A DNA stretch of 64,000 bases from Punica granatum (GCF_007655135.1 NC_045129.1:38813122-38877121), one strand, 5' to 3'; counted from the first letter of the stretch, positions 36,475-47,810 are shown. The notes: generated by a model not told the origin, from the letters alone. A program made the numbers and translations.

Positions 36475-38195
36475 ATGGCCGCCAAGGATGCACTTTCCAA
36501 GCATTTCTGCATTCTGTCTGTCATGTTCCTCTTGATCAACCGCGTAATGTGCCTTCCCAAGGATGAAGACAGGAAGGTGAGCGCCGCTGAAACAACCCCT
36601 CGTGTTCATGATACAATGATGAGCACAACATTTGATTATTCCGAGACCTTTACAAACGATGCACGGCAACTAAGTTCGTGTTCATTGTCTGCTTTCTGTG
36701 TAATTTAATCTCGGCAGGTCTACATAGTTTACCTCGGTTCTCTTAATCCAACTGAAACATATTCCCCGACTTCTCAGCATCTCAGTTTGCTGCAACATGT
36801 TGTCAAGGACCAGAGGTAAAGATCATTAATTAGCTCCCAGGAAACCATATATTTTCCTTGGCCACATTTCTCTTTTCCTAGCTATTAATATTCTCGGTTT
36901 TCATCAGCTTGAATGGTCATCTTTCTTTGTCTCACAGGTCCGCTTCCGCTTCACTCATCAGAAGCTACAAAAGGAGTTTTAATGGTTTTGCTGCTAAGCT
37001 CACTGAAAAAGAGGCACAGAAGCTAGCCAGTAAGTATTCATTCTTATCTGCAAAGTATATGAGATGTTACATGAGCATGTGGTTGCATCGTTTGCCGTGA
37101 ATGTGATACATATGTTTCTGTGGATTGTGTTAATCAATTTCAGGCAAGGATGAAGTATTCTCAGTGTTTCCTAGCCAAACTTTCTACGTGCAGACCACAA
37201 AATCATGGGATTTCATCGAATTGTCCAAGACAGCAAAACGGATGCCCTCCAAAGAGGGCAACATTATCATCGCAGTCTTGGACTCCAGTGCTTATCCCGA
37301 GTCCGAATCATTCAGTGACAAAGGCTTTGGCCCCCCTCCTCGCAAGTGGAAGGGCTCCTGCAAGGGTGGATCCAACTTCACTTGCAACAAGTAATCGTAC
37401 AATTAATCATACGAATACATATAAATATATATCTCAACAAGATCCGACCAATCTGATCGATAGGTCAACCGAATTTATTTCCTCTTGATTGGTTTTTATT
37501 AAGCCTGACCCTGCACCTGCGCATTCTTGCGTGAGTCTTGCAATTTAGTTTTCTGATTTCTGATTTTTCCACTCACAGCAAGCTCATCGGAGCACGAAAT
37601 TATGTATCTGATGAGGATTCTGCACTCGACGGTAATGGACATGGGACACACACGGCCTCGACTGCTGCCGGCAATGCGGTGGAAGGGGTCAGCTTCTTCG
37701 GAATAGCTAATGGAACAGCTCGAGGAGGGGTACAGTCCTCCAGGATCGCCATTTACAAGGTATGCGATTCACGGGGTCATTGCGACGGCAATGGAATTTT
37801 GGCAGCCTTCGACGACGCGATCGCAGATGGAGTGGACATCATCACTGTTTCACTGGGCAATGTGGTGCCTTCTCCTTTTAACGAAGATCCTGTCGCGATA
37901 GGAGCTTTCCATGCGATCTCAAAGGGTATCCTGGTGACTCAAGCTGCGGGAAATTTGGGGCCCTCTGCGGAAACAGTGACCAGAGTCGCCCCGTGGATCC
38001 TCACTGTGGCGGCTAGCACCGTAGATAGGCTGTTCATCACCAAGCTTGTCCACTCCACCAAGGATGGATTTTTCCGGCTTTCTTGCATTCTCTTCGCCGT
38101 GTTCCTGTTGATCAAACAATGTTAATATGCCTGTCCCAGGATGGACAGAGGTAATTTCCTTCGAGTCAGTCTCCGAGAAGAAGTCTTTCACCATT
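36475..38195 (+). pseudogene. Subtilase copy B, truncated after exon 5 and fused to a stray signal-peptide exon
   Basis: Exons 36475-36576, 36718-36815, 36938-37029, 37144-37390 and 37579-about 38049 correspond to exons 1-5 of copy A and are open. After 'FITKLV' the DNA jumps, in frame, into an exon 1 relic and runs to a stop at 38125. The predicted chimera is 361 aa: signal peptide, I9 propeptide, Asp/His/Asn part of the protease, then a hydrophobic tail '[18 protein letters not shown]'. Ser and the whole C-terminal half are missing. The Asp motif is DSS, not DSG. About 50 bases of exon 10 (38153-38195) follow before the duplicon begins. It cannot be an active protease. Confidence 0.9.
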
Positions 38196-38929
38196 GAGAT
38201 TTTATCATATGTGTAAATATTATTTAATAACCATAATTTTTTTAAAATAAAAATTAATATTTCATCACATCAATATTAACATGAAAATAAGTATATATTA
38301 ATATTATACATAATATAAATATATTAATATTCGGTTACATGGACAACCTTTTGTATATATAGGAAGAAAAATTATATATAAATTATATGTTTTTATTGAT
38401 ATCCATTTTTGAAAAATCGATTAGATAATATTTTATAGATATAGATATATATGAATTATATTTTCTTTTCAAAAAATAAATCAAATTTGTTCACAGAGAA
38501 AGGAAAATAAATATGATTATATTTTATGTAAATTCTATATGATAGTAATACACATGAATTATCATACACATATACATAGGCCTATCCGACTATCAAACAA
38601 TACGTCTACAACTAGAAGTGAGCTATTGAAATGTATGCAAGTGAATTGATTAAATTTATATTTTGATTTTTCTCTAATTTTTATCATAATTTTTTTATTT
38701 GTTTTCTAATTTTTGCTTTTTTTTTCTCATATTCTTTCTCAAGATTGGTGATATGAGTTTCATCTCTCGAAAGACTACCTCTATACACAAGCTCTCAAAA
38801 AGTAAATTCGTTTACCATTAAACGTGAAGGTTGTTTGTTTATTTTTATTATTTTTGTTTCACTTTTGATTATTAAAGGAATTTTTCTTTTTTCTTTTTAA
38901 TTATAATTTCTTTTTAGATTGGTGTATTA

Positions 38930-39907
38930 TCTCGTGCAATGCACGGGCTCTACGGTTATTATATATTAAAATAAAACACGAGCTGAATTCTTACGCTGTC
39001 ATATCATCAATAATAAAAAACGGAGCTCCCTCGCTTTACCACATCATCAATTATGTATTAAGGAAATATTTTATCAATGGAATACATTTTAATACAATGG
39101 TATATATAATGTAATTATATATTGACAACTATTTATATGCAGTCGAAAAATACATATATCTGGCTGCCCATGTGTGGCAAGCAAATTAAAAAAACAATGA
39201 AAGTGTTCTATAAAATTAACACACAATCTTGCATTATAGAAAATACATATATCATATTTGGTATGGTACGATGAAATATGTTTGTAATCTTTATATTGGT
39301 AACAGTATATATTTGTTGCCGTTTACATTATATGAACATATATAATTGAAGATATATGTCGGCTGCTTACATACAAATTTACATTATATATTAGCAACTA
39401 TATATATAGATGGTATTTACATTGAAACTGAAACCATTGTATCTCAATTTGTAAAGACATGTGGGTATCTTTGCGAACTTATATATATATATATATTGTA
39501 TAATGCGTTGCATGCTTATCCAGTATCAACACCGATTTTAATTACATTGGTCATTTCAAAATGGCTTCATCAGATTCTGAGTTTATTATTTTTATTCAAT
39601 TAATATATTTGACTCACATATTTTAATTCAATTTCTTTTTTTACATATTTACATTTTTTTAGTTTATCTATGGCATAACAGATTTTAAGATGTTATAATG
39701 ATCTATCATATGTTAGAAGATTAGGATCTAGAATAGATACATGTATAGATTGTTTTATTTATTTCGCCATCTTCTCTTATAATTTCTTATATCTCAATTT
39801 TTCCAATAAATTTTTAATTCTTATATATATTTATAACATATTTTTTTACTATAATAATTAAAATTTTTATTTGTATGGTCCCCAGCAACGCACATATATT
39901 TAACTAG
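38930..39907 (+). mobile_element. Helitron-like segment (candidate), copy 1
   Basis: It starts TCTCGTGCAATGCACGGG after an A and ends ...AGCAACGCACATATATTTAACTAG before a T. That fits the Helitron rules (5' TC, 3' CTAG, insertion between A and T). It has no coding content. The sub-terminal hairpin is weak and could be decayed. The paralogous copy is at 60227-61206, with the last CTAG changed to ATAG. Confidence 0.4.
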
Positions 39908-39950
39908 TTTATATATAAATAAATGGCCTTAATGAGAAAATATATCATAC

Positions 39951-40211
39951 GTTTTGGCCTCAATTTGGTACTTATCCCTAAAATATAAAGCTGGAATTAC
40001 CTTATACGAAATTTTCTTACATTAAATTACAACAAATGTTTTGGCCTCAATTTGGTACTTATCCCTAAAATATAAAGCTGGAATTACCTTATACGAAATT
40101 TTCTTACATTAAATTACAAAAAATGTTTTGGCCTCATTTGGTACTTATCCCTAAAATAGCAATCTGGCATTAACTTGTACTAAATTTCCTTATATTAAAT
40201 TTCAAAAAAGG
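39951..40211. repeat. 87-bp tandem repeat, three units, upstream of PI-1
   Basis: Units start at 39951, 40038 and 40125 with 'gttttggcctcaatttggta'. The third is diverged and runs into the PI-1 promoter region. The paralogous array at 61250 has four units. Confidence 0.9.
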
Positions 40212-40458
40212 TTTATAAATTTCTATTTCCAATTTGGCCAACTTAACAAATCTGGTGCATTTTGATAAGCAAAAAATTGGTCCGCGTGCAATGAACATTG
40301 AGCTCTAATTAAATAGATGCAGCTTATATTTCCATAATGTGTGCATTGTAATCTATTCAATTGATTAGTCTTCTGGTCAGGAAAGAAATTCAATGGTCTT
40401 CACCGCAGTACATATCATCACTTTCAGTGTCCCGTCAGTAGGAGCACGAAAATCCGAG

Positions 40459-40941
40459 ATGGCCAAGGATAGAATCTTTCGTGTTTCCTGCATTCTCGCC
40501 GTCATGTTTCTGTCGATCAATAGCATAGTATACAGCTCCCAGGATGTCGATCAATGTGGCATTGAACCCTACTTTGCACCCTGCATCCCTGGTAGAACCG
40601 GGTGTCCTCATGGTGAGTTCTTTGGGTCTATTTAATTTTAAATAGCAAGTTGGGTGATCATGACAAGTTGTATTTGCTGTCCTCCTTGTGATTTCGATTT
40701 ATTTCAGTCCAATTCAATTCAGTTGTAACAAGTTAAAATTTTGATAGGGAAGTATTGCTGGCCTGAGTTGTATGGGACAAGTGGGGAGAAGGCATTAGCT
40801 GTAATAAAGCGAGAGAATCCAATGGTGATGGCCTCCATTGTCAAGGTGGGAACCGCTGTCATTATGGACTACTGCTGCGATCGTGTCTGGGTCTTGGTCA
40901 ATAACTCTGGTGTCGTTATTAGGGTCCCTACTATTGGCTAG
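40459..40941 (+). CDS. Potato inhibitor I-type serine protease inhibitor, PI-1
   Basis: Two exons (40459-40612, 40748-40941) encode 115 aa. Residues 1-27 are a secretion signal nearly identical in plan to that of subtilase copy D. From residue 49 the protein is a potato inhibitor I domain (I13 family): 'WPELYG', 'KRENPM', 'CDRVWV' and the terminal 'VPTIG'. The reactive bond is predicted at Met91-Asp92, a P1 preference suiting subtilisin- or chymotrypsin-like enzymes. P2 is Ile instead of the usual Thr, and Cys94 replaces the usual Arg. An upstream in-frame ATG exists at 40393, but the TATA spacing and homology with the subtilase favour 40459. The TATA-like word at 40409-40415 is altered to TACATAT. 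The mature inhibitor is presumably secreted. Confidence 0.9.
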
Positions 40942-41384
40942 CTAAAGCTAAAGATCATGCATGTTACCAAATGAATCAATAAATAAGTTGCACCTTAATT
41001 AGAGGCTTGGTTGAATGTGATGAGTGTTCTTTGAGGAAAAATCATATATTACAATCCTGCTGAAATGAATCCTAATTAAACTGGCCTCCGTTAATCTATG
41101 AGAATCCAATGACAAAAGTAGGCGTCCTCATCTCCTTGAATGACTTTCACATCGTTATCAACACGTACATATATATGCATACAGGTTTTTAGTACGTTGG
41201 AATGCCTAAGCCTCTCCCACTTCACTCTGGGTATCCCGACCCACAATGTGCATTTTCCATAGGCCGGCATCCATAGATCCCTCAGGAAATTAATTGCGAA
41301 TAATCTGACATGCTCTGTAGAAGAATTAATACTACGTACATGCACAGTGAAACTGCATGCGCCAACTGAAGTGCAGCTTCTCGC

Positions 41385-41700
41385 AGGGCCGAACATTGAA
41401 ATTCCTGGCATGAGAAAGTACACATGACATATATTTCATGGAACCATTCAACTTGCAGAACTCGCAGTGGTTATTGCACAAAATTATAGCTGCGACCAAC
41501 TTGCTGCGCAGCCCGATGTAAGAGCCCCAGGCATAGATATATTGGGAGCATATCTATCAATCTTACAAACCTGCCCTTGATAATAAAAAAGGAAGTCATG
41601 AAAAGAAGTCTGAAGTTCAATGGCAGCTTGTCTCTATGTTGTCGGCCGGTGCAATAGCGTGTGTGAAATCATTTCAACCTGGCTAGCTAGTCTCCTTCGA
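41385..41700 (+). pseudogene. Subtilase exon 8-9 relic downstream of PI-1
   Basis: 'GPNIEIP' followed by an altered exon 8 end, an intron, and then 'QPDVRAPGIDIL' of exon 9 are recognisable. The catalytic Ser motif is missing: the sequence jumps from 'ttcaatg' to 'gcagcttgtc', exactly between two CAATG copies present in the relic at 53020. The relic continues into a flank shared with 25.6 kb. Confidence 0.8.
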
Positions 41701-42309
41701 ATATTGCTTGCCCTTCAAGGAGCCAAGAGCAGATCAGCTCAACTACCCATCTCTGCTCGTCATGCTCTATTTTGAAGATTGCCTTGAACTAAGGCAGGCA
41801 TAGACGTAACATGATAATATATAAAAATGTCAAATCCTCCTAGGTGGTGTTCCTAAAATCCTCCTAATTCAAAATTTCACTCACATCTATCGATAATCTT
41901 TGCATATTGTATAAATTACAAACCATGCAATTGTGAGTGGGAATTTTTTGAATTATGAGGATTTTTAGATTGATTATTAGGTGGATTTAGGAAGATTTTG
42001 AATTAGGAGGATTTTGTAAATTATGAATGAACAGAATCAGTTAAAATGCATTAATAAAGGTCAAATTCTTGAGAAAGAAAGTTTAATTTCTCGTTGTTAA
42101 TTGAAATCGCTTTCTAACATAGCTTTTCAGTATTATTATATATTTTTTGGATAAAAATAGGTATATTTGGTGACCGTATAGACATGTTCATATAAATCGA
42201 TTTGGATGCATTTATAAGGTAAAATTATTAGCATGAATTTTCTTGCCTCTTGAGAAATCTTTCAGCGTGTGTTACATATTTAAAGGCGGATATATGAAGC
42301 ATAAATCAT

Positions 42310-42600
42310 CAATTTGCTGAGTGTCTCACCAGTAGCACAACGAAAATTCACAAAAATGGCCACCAAGGATTGATTTTTCCGCCTTTCTTGCATTCTCTTC
42401 GTCGTGTTCCTGTTGATCAAACAATGTAATATGTCTTTCCCAGGATGAACACAAGAAGGCAAGCCGTGGACCATCCCTTTTGTGTTCATGATACGATGAT
42501 GAGCACAAGATTTGGTTATTCCATGTCCTTTACAAAAGTTATGCTGTAACTAATTTAATGTTTATTATCTACTATTTCCTTGGGTTAGCAAGTTGAGTTG
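42310..42600 (+). pseudogene. Free-standing subtilase exon 1 relic
   Basis: From the ATG at 42356 the frame reads MATKD and then TGA. The rest of the signal-peptide exon and intron 1 is present and matches the relics at 26425 and 31673. Exon 2 is absent. Confidence 0.8.
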
Positions 42601-43403
42601 GGTTTTGTTAGTGTGCTCCCACGACCGCGACCGGCTTCCCTGCAATTTTACGGAAACTTCTAAAATGTATGTATGAAAGAACCTAATAATAATAATGTTA
42701 CATTACACGTGAAAGTATATATGCTGAAGGAACAATGATAAAATTGAGGGGAGACATTTTGTGATAACATTGTGTATAATTTGATATAAAAATAACTTCG
42801 TATAAGATTAATCATTAGAAGCTAAAACGAGATAACAATTAAAACAATAATACTGCAAAGGCCGTAACAAAGATCCTGGCCGAGTGTTTGAGATCAGTTC
42901 ATTGCATAAACTTGCTCAGTGTAGGCTCGGCTACGAGAGAACGAACATATCCATCAACACTACTTGCCAACACAGCAGAGCATGAGCTACCCGTCCCAAT
43001 TCGTCATGCTCTGTTCTGAGGATTGCATTCGATTAAGGCAGCCATAGACATACGTAACATAATAAATAGACGTGTTGGTTTCGCCAATTATTAACCAACA
43101 AAATCAGTTTGGCGATGCATTTATAAAGGTCAAATTATTGTTGTCAATTGGAATCCACTTTCTGACATAGCTTCTTCCGTTGTCTTTCTGATTCTGATAA
43201 ATATATATATATGGTAAAGCCTTATTGTATCGGCATGTTCATACATAAATCAGTTTGGATGCATTTATAAGGTCAAATCATTTTCTGCATAAATTTCATT
43301 GCCGCTTAAGAAATCTTAGGGTCTTTCCTTAGTATACAAAGTTAATGATATCACTGACTCATGAGTGTCTCATCAGCTAGCAGAACCGAAAATAACAAAA
43401 AAG

Positions 43404-46250
43404 ATGGCCGCCAAGGATGCACTTTTCCAGCATTTCTGCATTCTGTCTGTCCTGTTCCTCTTGATCAACCACTTAATATGCCTTCCCAAGGATGAAGACA
43501 GGAAGGTGAGTGCCCCTGGACCAACCCCACGTGTTCATGATAGGATGATGAGCACAAAATTTGATTATTCCGAGACCTTTACAAACGATGCACTGCAACT
43601 AAGTCGTGTTCATCGTCTGCTTTTTGTGTGATTTAATCTCGGCAGGTCTACATAGTTTACCTCGATTCTCTTAATCCAACTGAAACATATTCCCCCACTT
43701 CTCAGCATCTCGGTTTGCTGCAACAAGTTGTTGAGGACCAGAGGTAAAGATCATTAATTAGCTCCGAGGAAACCATATATTTTCCTAGGCCACATTTCTC
43801 TTTTCCTAGCTATTAATATCCTCCATTTTCATCCGCTTGAATGGTCATGTCTCACAGGTCCGCTTCCGCTTCACTCATCAGAAGCTACAAAAGTAGTTTT
43901 AATGGTTTTGCTACTAAGCTCACTGAAAAAGAGGCACAGAAGCTAGCCAGTAAGTATTCATTCTTATCTGTAACGTATATGAGATGTTATATGAGCATGT
44001 GATTGCATCGTTTGCCGTGAACGTGATACATATGTTTCTGTGGATTGTGTTAATCAATTTCAGGCAAGGACGAAGTATTCTCAGTGTTTCCTAGCCAAAC
44101 TTTCTATGTGCAGACCAGAAAATCATGGGATTTCATCGGATTGTCCAAGACAGCAAAATGGATGCCCTCCACAGAGGGCAACATAATCATTGCAGTTTTA
44201 GACTCCCGCACTTATCCCGAGTCCGAATCATTCGGTGACAAAGGCTTTGGCCCCCCTCCTCGCAAGTGGAAGGGCTCCTGCAAGGGTGGATCCAACTTCA
44301 CTTGCAACAAGTAATCATACAATTAATCATACGAATACTTATAAATATGTATCTCAACAAGATCCAACCAATCTGGCCGAAAGGCCAACGGAATTTGTTT
44401 CCTCTCTATTGGTTTGCACCCTCGCATTCTTACATGAGTCCCGCAATTTAATTTCCTGATTTCTGATTTTTCCACGCACAGCAAGCTCATCGGAGCACGA
44501 TAATATGTATCTGGCGAGGATTCTGCCTTCGACGGTGAAGGACATGGGACAAACACAGCCTCAACTGCTGCCGGCAATGCGGTGGAAGGGGCCAGCTTTT
44601 TCGGAATAGCTAATTGAACAGCTCGAGGGGGGGTACAGTCCTCCAGGATCGCCATTTACAAGGTATGCGATTTCATGGGGTTTTTGCGAAGGAGATGGAA
44701 TTTTGGCAGCCTTCGACGATGCAGTTGCAGATGGAGTGGATATCATCACTCTTTCACTGGGCGATGGGGCGCCTTCTCCTTTTAACGAAGATCCTGTCGC
44801 GATAGGAGCTTTCCATGCGACATCAAAGGGTATCCTAGTGAGTCAATCTGCAGGAAATTCTAGGCCCACTGCGGAAACAGTGAGCAGTGTCACCCCTTGG
44901 ATCCTCACTATGGCATCGGCTGTTCATCACCAAGCTTGTCCTGGGGAACGGGACGGTTATGACTATATGTTTTCACTCTACAAACTGTCTCACGACTTAG
45001 TTTTTTGTGAAAGGAAATGCAACATCGGAACAGCTTTCTGCAACAACGCATCTGGTTCGGATATGTTGATATGTATGCAACTAATAAGGCTAGTTAATAT
45101 ACAAGGGTACAACAAATCTCCGCTAATCTTGGCAAGATATACTCTCTAATAATATTAGTTCTGAATGGACTTTGTCCCAATGATTGATTTTCCAATAAGA
45201 ACCACATGTTATTTCTTCTCTTTATTGTTGCAGTCACAAATCGATGGAAAAGGAGAACAATTTATTTATGGGGTAGCAAGACCTACCTAGCAGAGGCGTC
45301 GCCACAAGAGCTTGAAACTTGCTTCCCGAACACGAGAGGAAAATAATTCGGAGCTGATGGAAACAAATTTATTGCTACGCCCTATTTAAATAGAAACGAG
45401 TATCAAGAAATCAGACAGTGAGAAACCAGAATTTCGACCTATAAGAAGAGTAAAACGAATCCATGATCAGTATTATTAGAGAGTATATCTTGCCAAGATT
45501 AGCGGAGATTTGTTATACCCATGTATATTAACTAGCCTTATTAATTGCATACATATTAGGCAATAGATATCTTAAAATTCTTTCCTCTTTTCATGTAATC
45601 GACAGTATATGTACATGATCAAGCATGAATGAAATTAAGCTTTTAGCTCAGATATTATTTCATTTGCAGAGCCTGCTATGAGGGCTGTCTAGAAATGCAG
45701 AAAGTGGCTGGGAAAATCATGATCTTCGATGGGGGTGCTTGATGGACTTTCCGAGGCGGCAGCATTTGGTGCTCAGGAGACAATCCTGAAGGGCGCGGAT
45801 CATGACGATGCTTCTGCTTATCCATTTCCCTCTGTGGCCCTGGACGACTCCAGCTTTGAAAAACTCCTATCCTACCACAATTCCACAAGTGCCTGAATTC
45901 ATGAATATTTTCTCGCATCGTTTAATCATTTTTCCTTTTGTCATATATTGACAAGAGTTATTTCTCGATGGTGTACTGCAGAGATCCTCAAGCCCTTCGA
46001 GTTGGCCATCAACAGGACTGTCACCAATGTAGGGCCTCCGAACTCGACCTACAAGGCCAAAGTTGACATCTCCCCAAACATTAACATCACTGTGGTCCTA
46101 GAGGTCATTTCCTTCGAGTCCGTTTTCGAGAAGAGGTCTTTCTCCATTGGGATTTCAGCGAGTGGTTTGCAATATGGCGCACTGTTGTCTAATGAGGTCG
46201 TTTGGTCCAATGGCGTGCGCCATGTGAGGTCTGGTCATCGTGTATACTGA
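43404..46250 (+). pseudogene. Subtilase copy C, multiply disrupted
   Basis: Exons 1-4 (43404-43505, 43646-43743, 43858-43949, 44064-44310) are open, but the Asp motif is DSR instead of DSG. Exon 5 (from 44482) has stops at 'AR*' and 'AN*' plus a frameshift near 44670, and HGTH is changed to HGTN. The exon 6 region lies inverted at about 45155-45470 between inverted repeats. Exon 7 (from about 45669) carries a frameshift. Exon 8 breaks after 'agatcctcaa' and joins directly to exon 10 (45992 on), so the Ser-bearing exon 9 is lost. The tail to 46250 is readable. It is a dead gene. Confidence 0.93.
45070..45558. repeat. Inverted segment with 84-bp inverted repeats inside copy C
   Basis: The sequence 45070-45153 is repeated in reverse complement at about 45475-45558 with about four mismatches. 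The ~320 bases between them are the reverse complement of the exon 6 region of copy A (about 29160-29480). Confidence 0.85.
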
Positions 46251-46924
46251 ACAAGAGAGTCCATAATAATTGTCTGGTCATCGTGTATTTTGGTTATGGA
46301 CTTCAAGTTTCGATTGTATATGAGACAGAACTATACAATTAAATAGTGTACGTGCTTTCCCACTTTGCTTGGGCAGGGATCTGAGATCCAAATCGAATAA
46401 GCCAGCACCCCAAGGTCCCTAACCGTTTGGTCGATTCTTGCATGTACTTAGGAGCTGCAAGAGCATGGATTTCAGACTGGCCGGATTTGTACTCGAACAA
46501 CTGCTGATTTTAGTAGACAGATGTCCTTCCATCCATACGCAGCTTTGTTTCCAGATATATTATCTCAAAGAACATTAGTCGAAATGCCAGTTTTCATTTC
46601 TTTTTTCCCCCCAAGAATTTGCATAAGGTTCTTCCCTCAAATAATCCCGGAATATCCCTTTCGGACTCGCAGTATCTGCGGTATCAAAACCACCCAAAAA
46701 ATCCTAGCTAGATAGCACTGTCGGTTGCTGCTTTTTGGTGAACCTGCAGCGAATTATGGGAGAAATGATTTTACCAAGCATAGAATGGAACCAGCTAGGG
46801 TGGGAGTAGATTTGACATATTGTAAAATCCAAAAAATGTTATACGATAAAAATCGATAAATACACATGAATTTTCAGGAAGTATTTCGAAAATTGCAATC
46901 TCGATCGATCGATTAAAAATACCA

Positions 46925-47810
46925 TAAAATGTTATGTCCCAATACCTTTTTTAACCAATAAAATAAGTAAGATAATATATTTGGGGGTGAGCTTGACACC
47001 CAGTGAATAACCGCAATCTAACCTAGCCAAATCATAGCACGGGTTCAGTAATATTATAAAAATATCATCGAGATCTCTAGAACTTAGGACATCCATGTGC
47101 CCCTTCTTAGCTCCCGACCACATTGACAGCTCCACATTGGCAACCTCTCTGCTCCAGGCAGTCCTTTCCTACTACTCGGCTTACGACTGAGTCAGGGCGC
47201 CACAAGAAACCGATTTCCATCAATCTCAGTTCACATCTCAAAACGTCACTATACCTTTTCAAATATCGTAATCGATCATATAAAAATACGTTCAAGATCC
47301 TAACACTAACAATAGTCTTTAACATTACCATGACGATGTGGTTCTAAAAGTATTAAGATAACGATAAAAAGTATTAGTTCAAGAATAGATTACCCACTTT
47401 AATAAGTTTCCTGAACATCAAACATCCTAAACCAAAACATTTTCTATTTTCTAGGATTTTTTTTCTCAGATATTTTCCCTCGATTTTTCTCTCTCGGCCG
47501 CTTAAACTCTCATTCTCTTTGTTATAGCCGGGATGTATGAAATGAATCAGATGATAAATAAATGAAAGCAAACGGATATAAATAAACTCCCCAAAAATAT
47601 TGGCGGTGGAATGGATGAAATTGAGTGGGCCGCGTCGAAAGAAAAGGAAATATAACACATGGAAAGCACTTTGGGAAGTTTATCCTCTAAAAAAAAAAGG
47701 ATAATTTAACTAACTAAACAATTAATAAATCTAGTATTGATTGCAAAGATTGGGAAAATGTTACGTGTATAAGCAGACGATAGGCTCGGGATGTTACACA
47801 TGTGGGGTGA
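46925..47810. other. Inserted non-coding segment, probably an LTR-element fragment
   Basis: It interrupts the 3' flank shared by copies A and C. Its right end reads 'ggctcgggatgttaca', on the other strand TGTAACATCCCGAGCC, which looks like a gypsy-type LTR start. The wording around 46985 ('gtgagcttgacacccagtgaata') resembles 32213-32245 in the minus-strand LTR element. No coding sequence. The family is uncertain. Confidence 0.4.

Larger units (their letters stand above)
38198..41610 (+). repeat. Segmental duplication, copy 1 (carries PI-1)
   Basis: From 'gattttatcatatgtgta' at 38198 this segment aligns almost continuously with 59505-63031 at roughly 95% identity by eye. It includes a Helitron-like stretch, an 87-bp repeat array, the inhibitor gene and subtilase exon 8-9 relics. 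Its left edge cuts directly into copy B's exon 10 fragment. Confidence 0.88.

Noticed and set aside
40393..40458. Upstream in-frame ATG as the start of PI-1 (and its equivalent before PI-3)
   Set aside because: It would place a hydrophilic stretch before the signal peptide and lies at or before the expected transcription start given the TATA position. The subtilase D start aligns with 40459.
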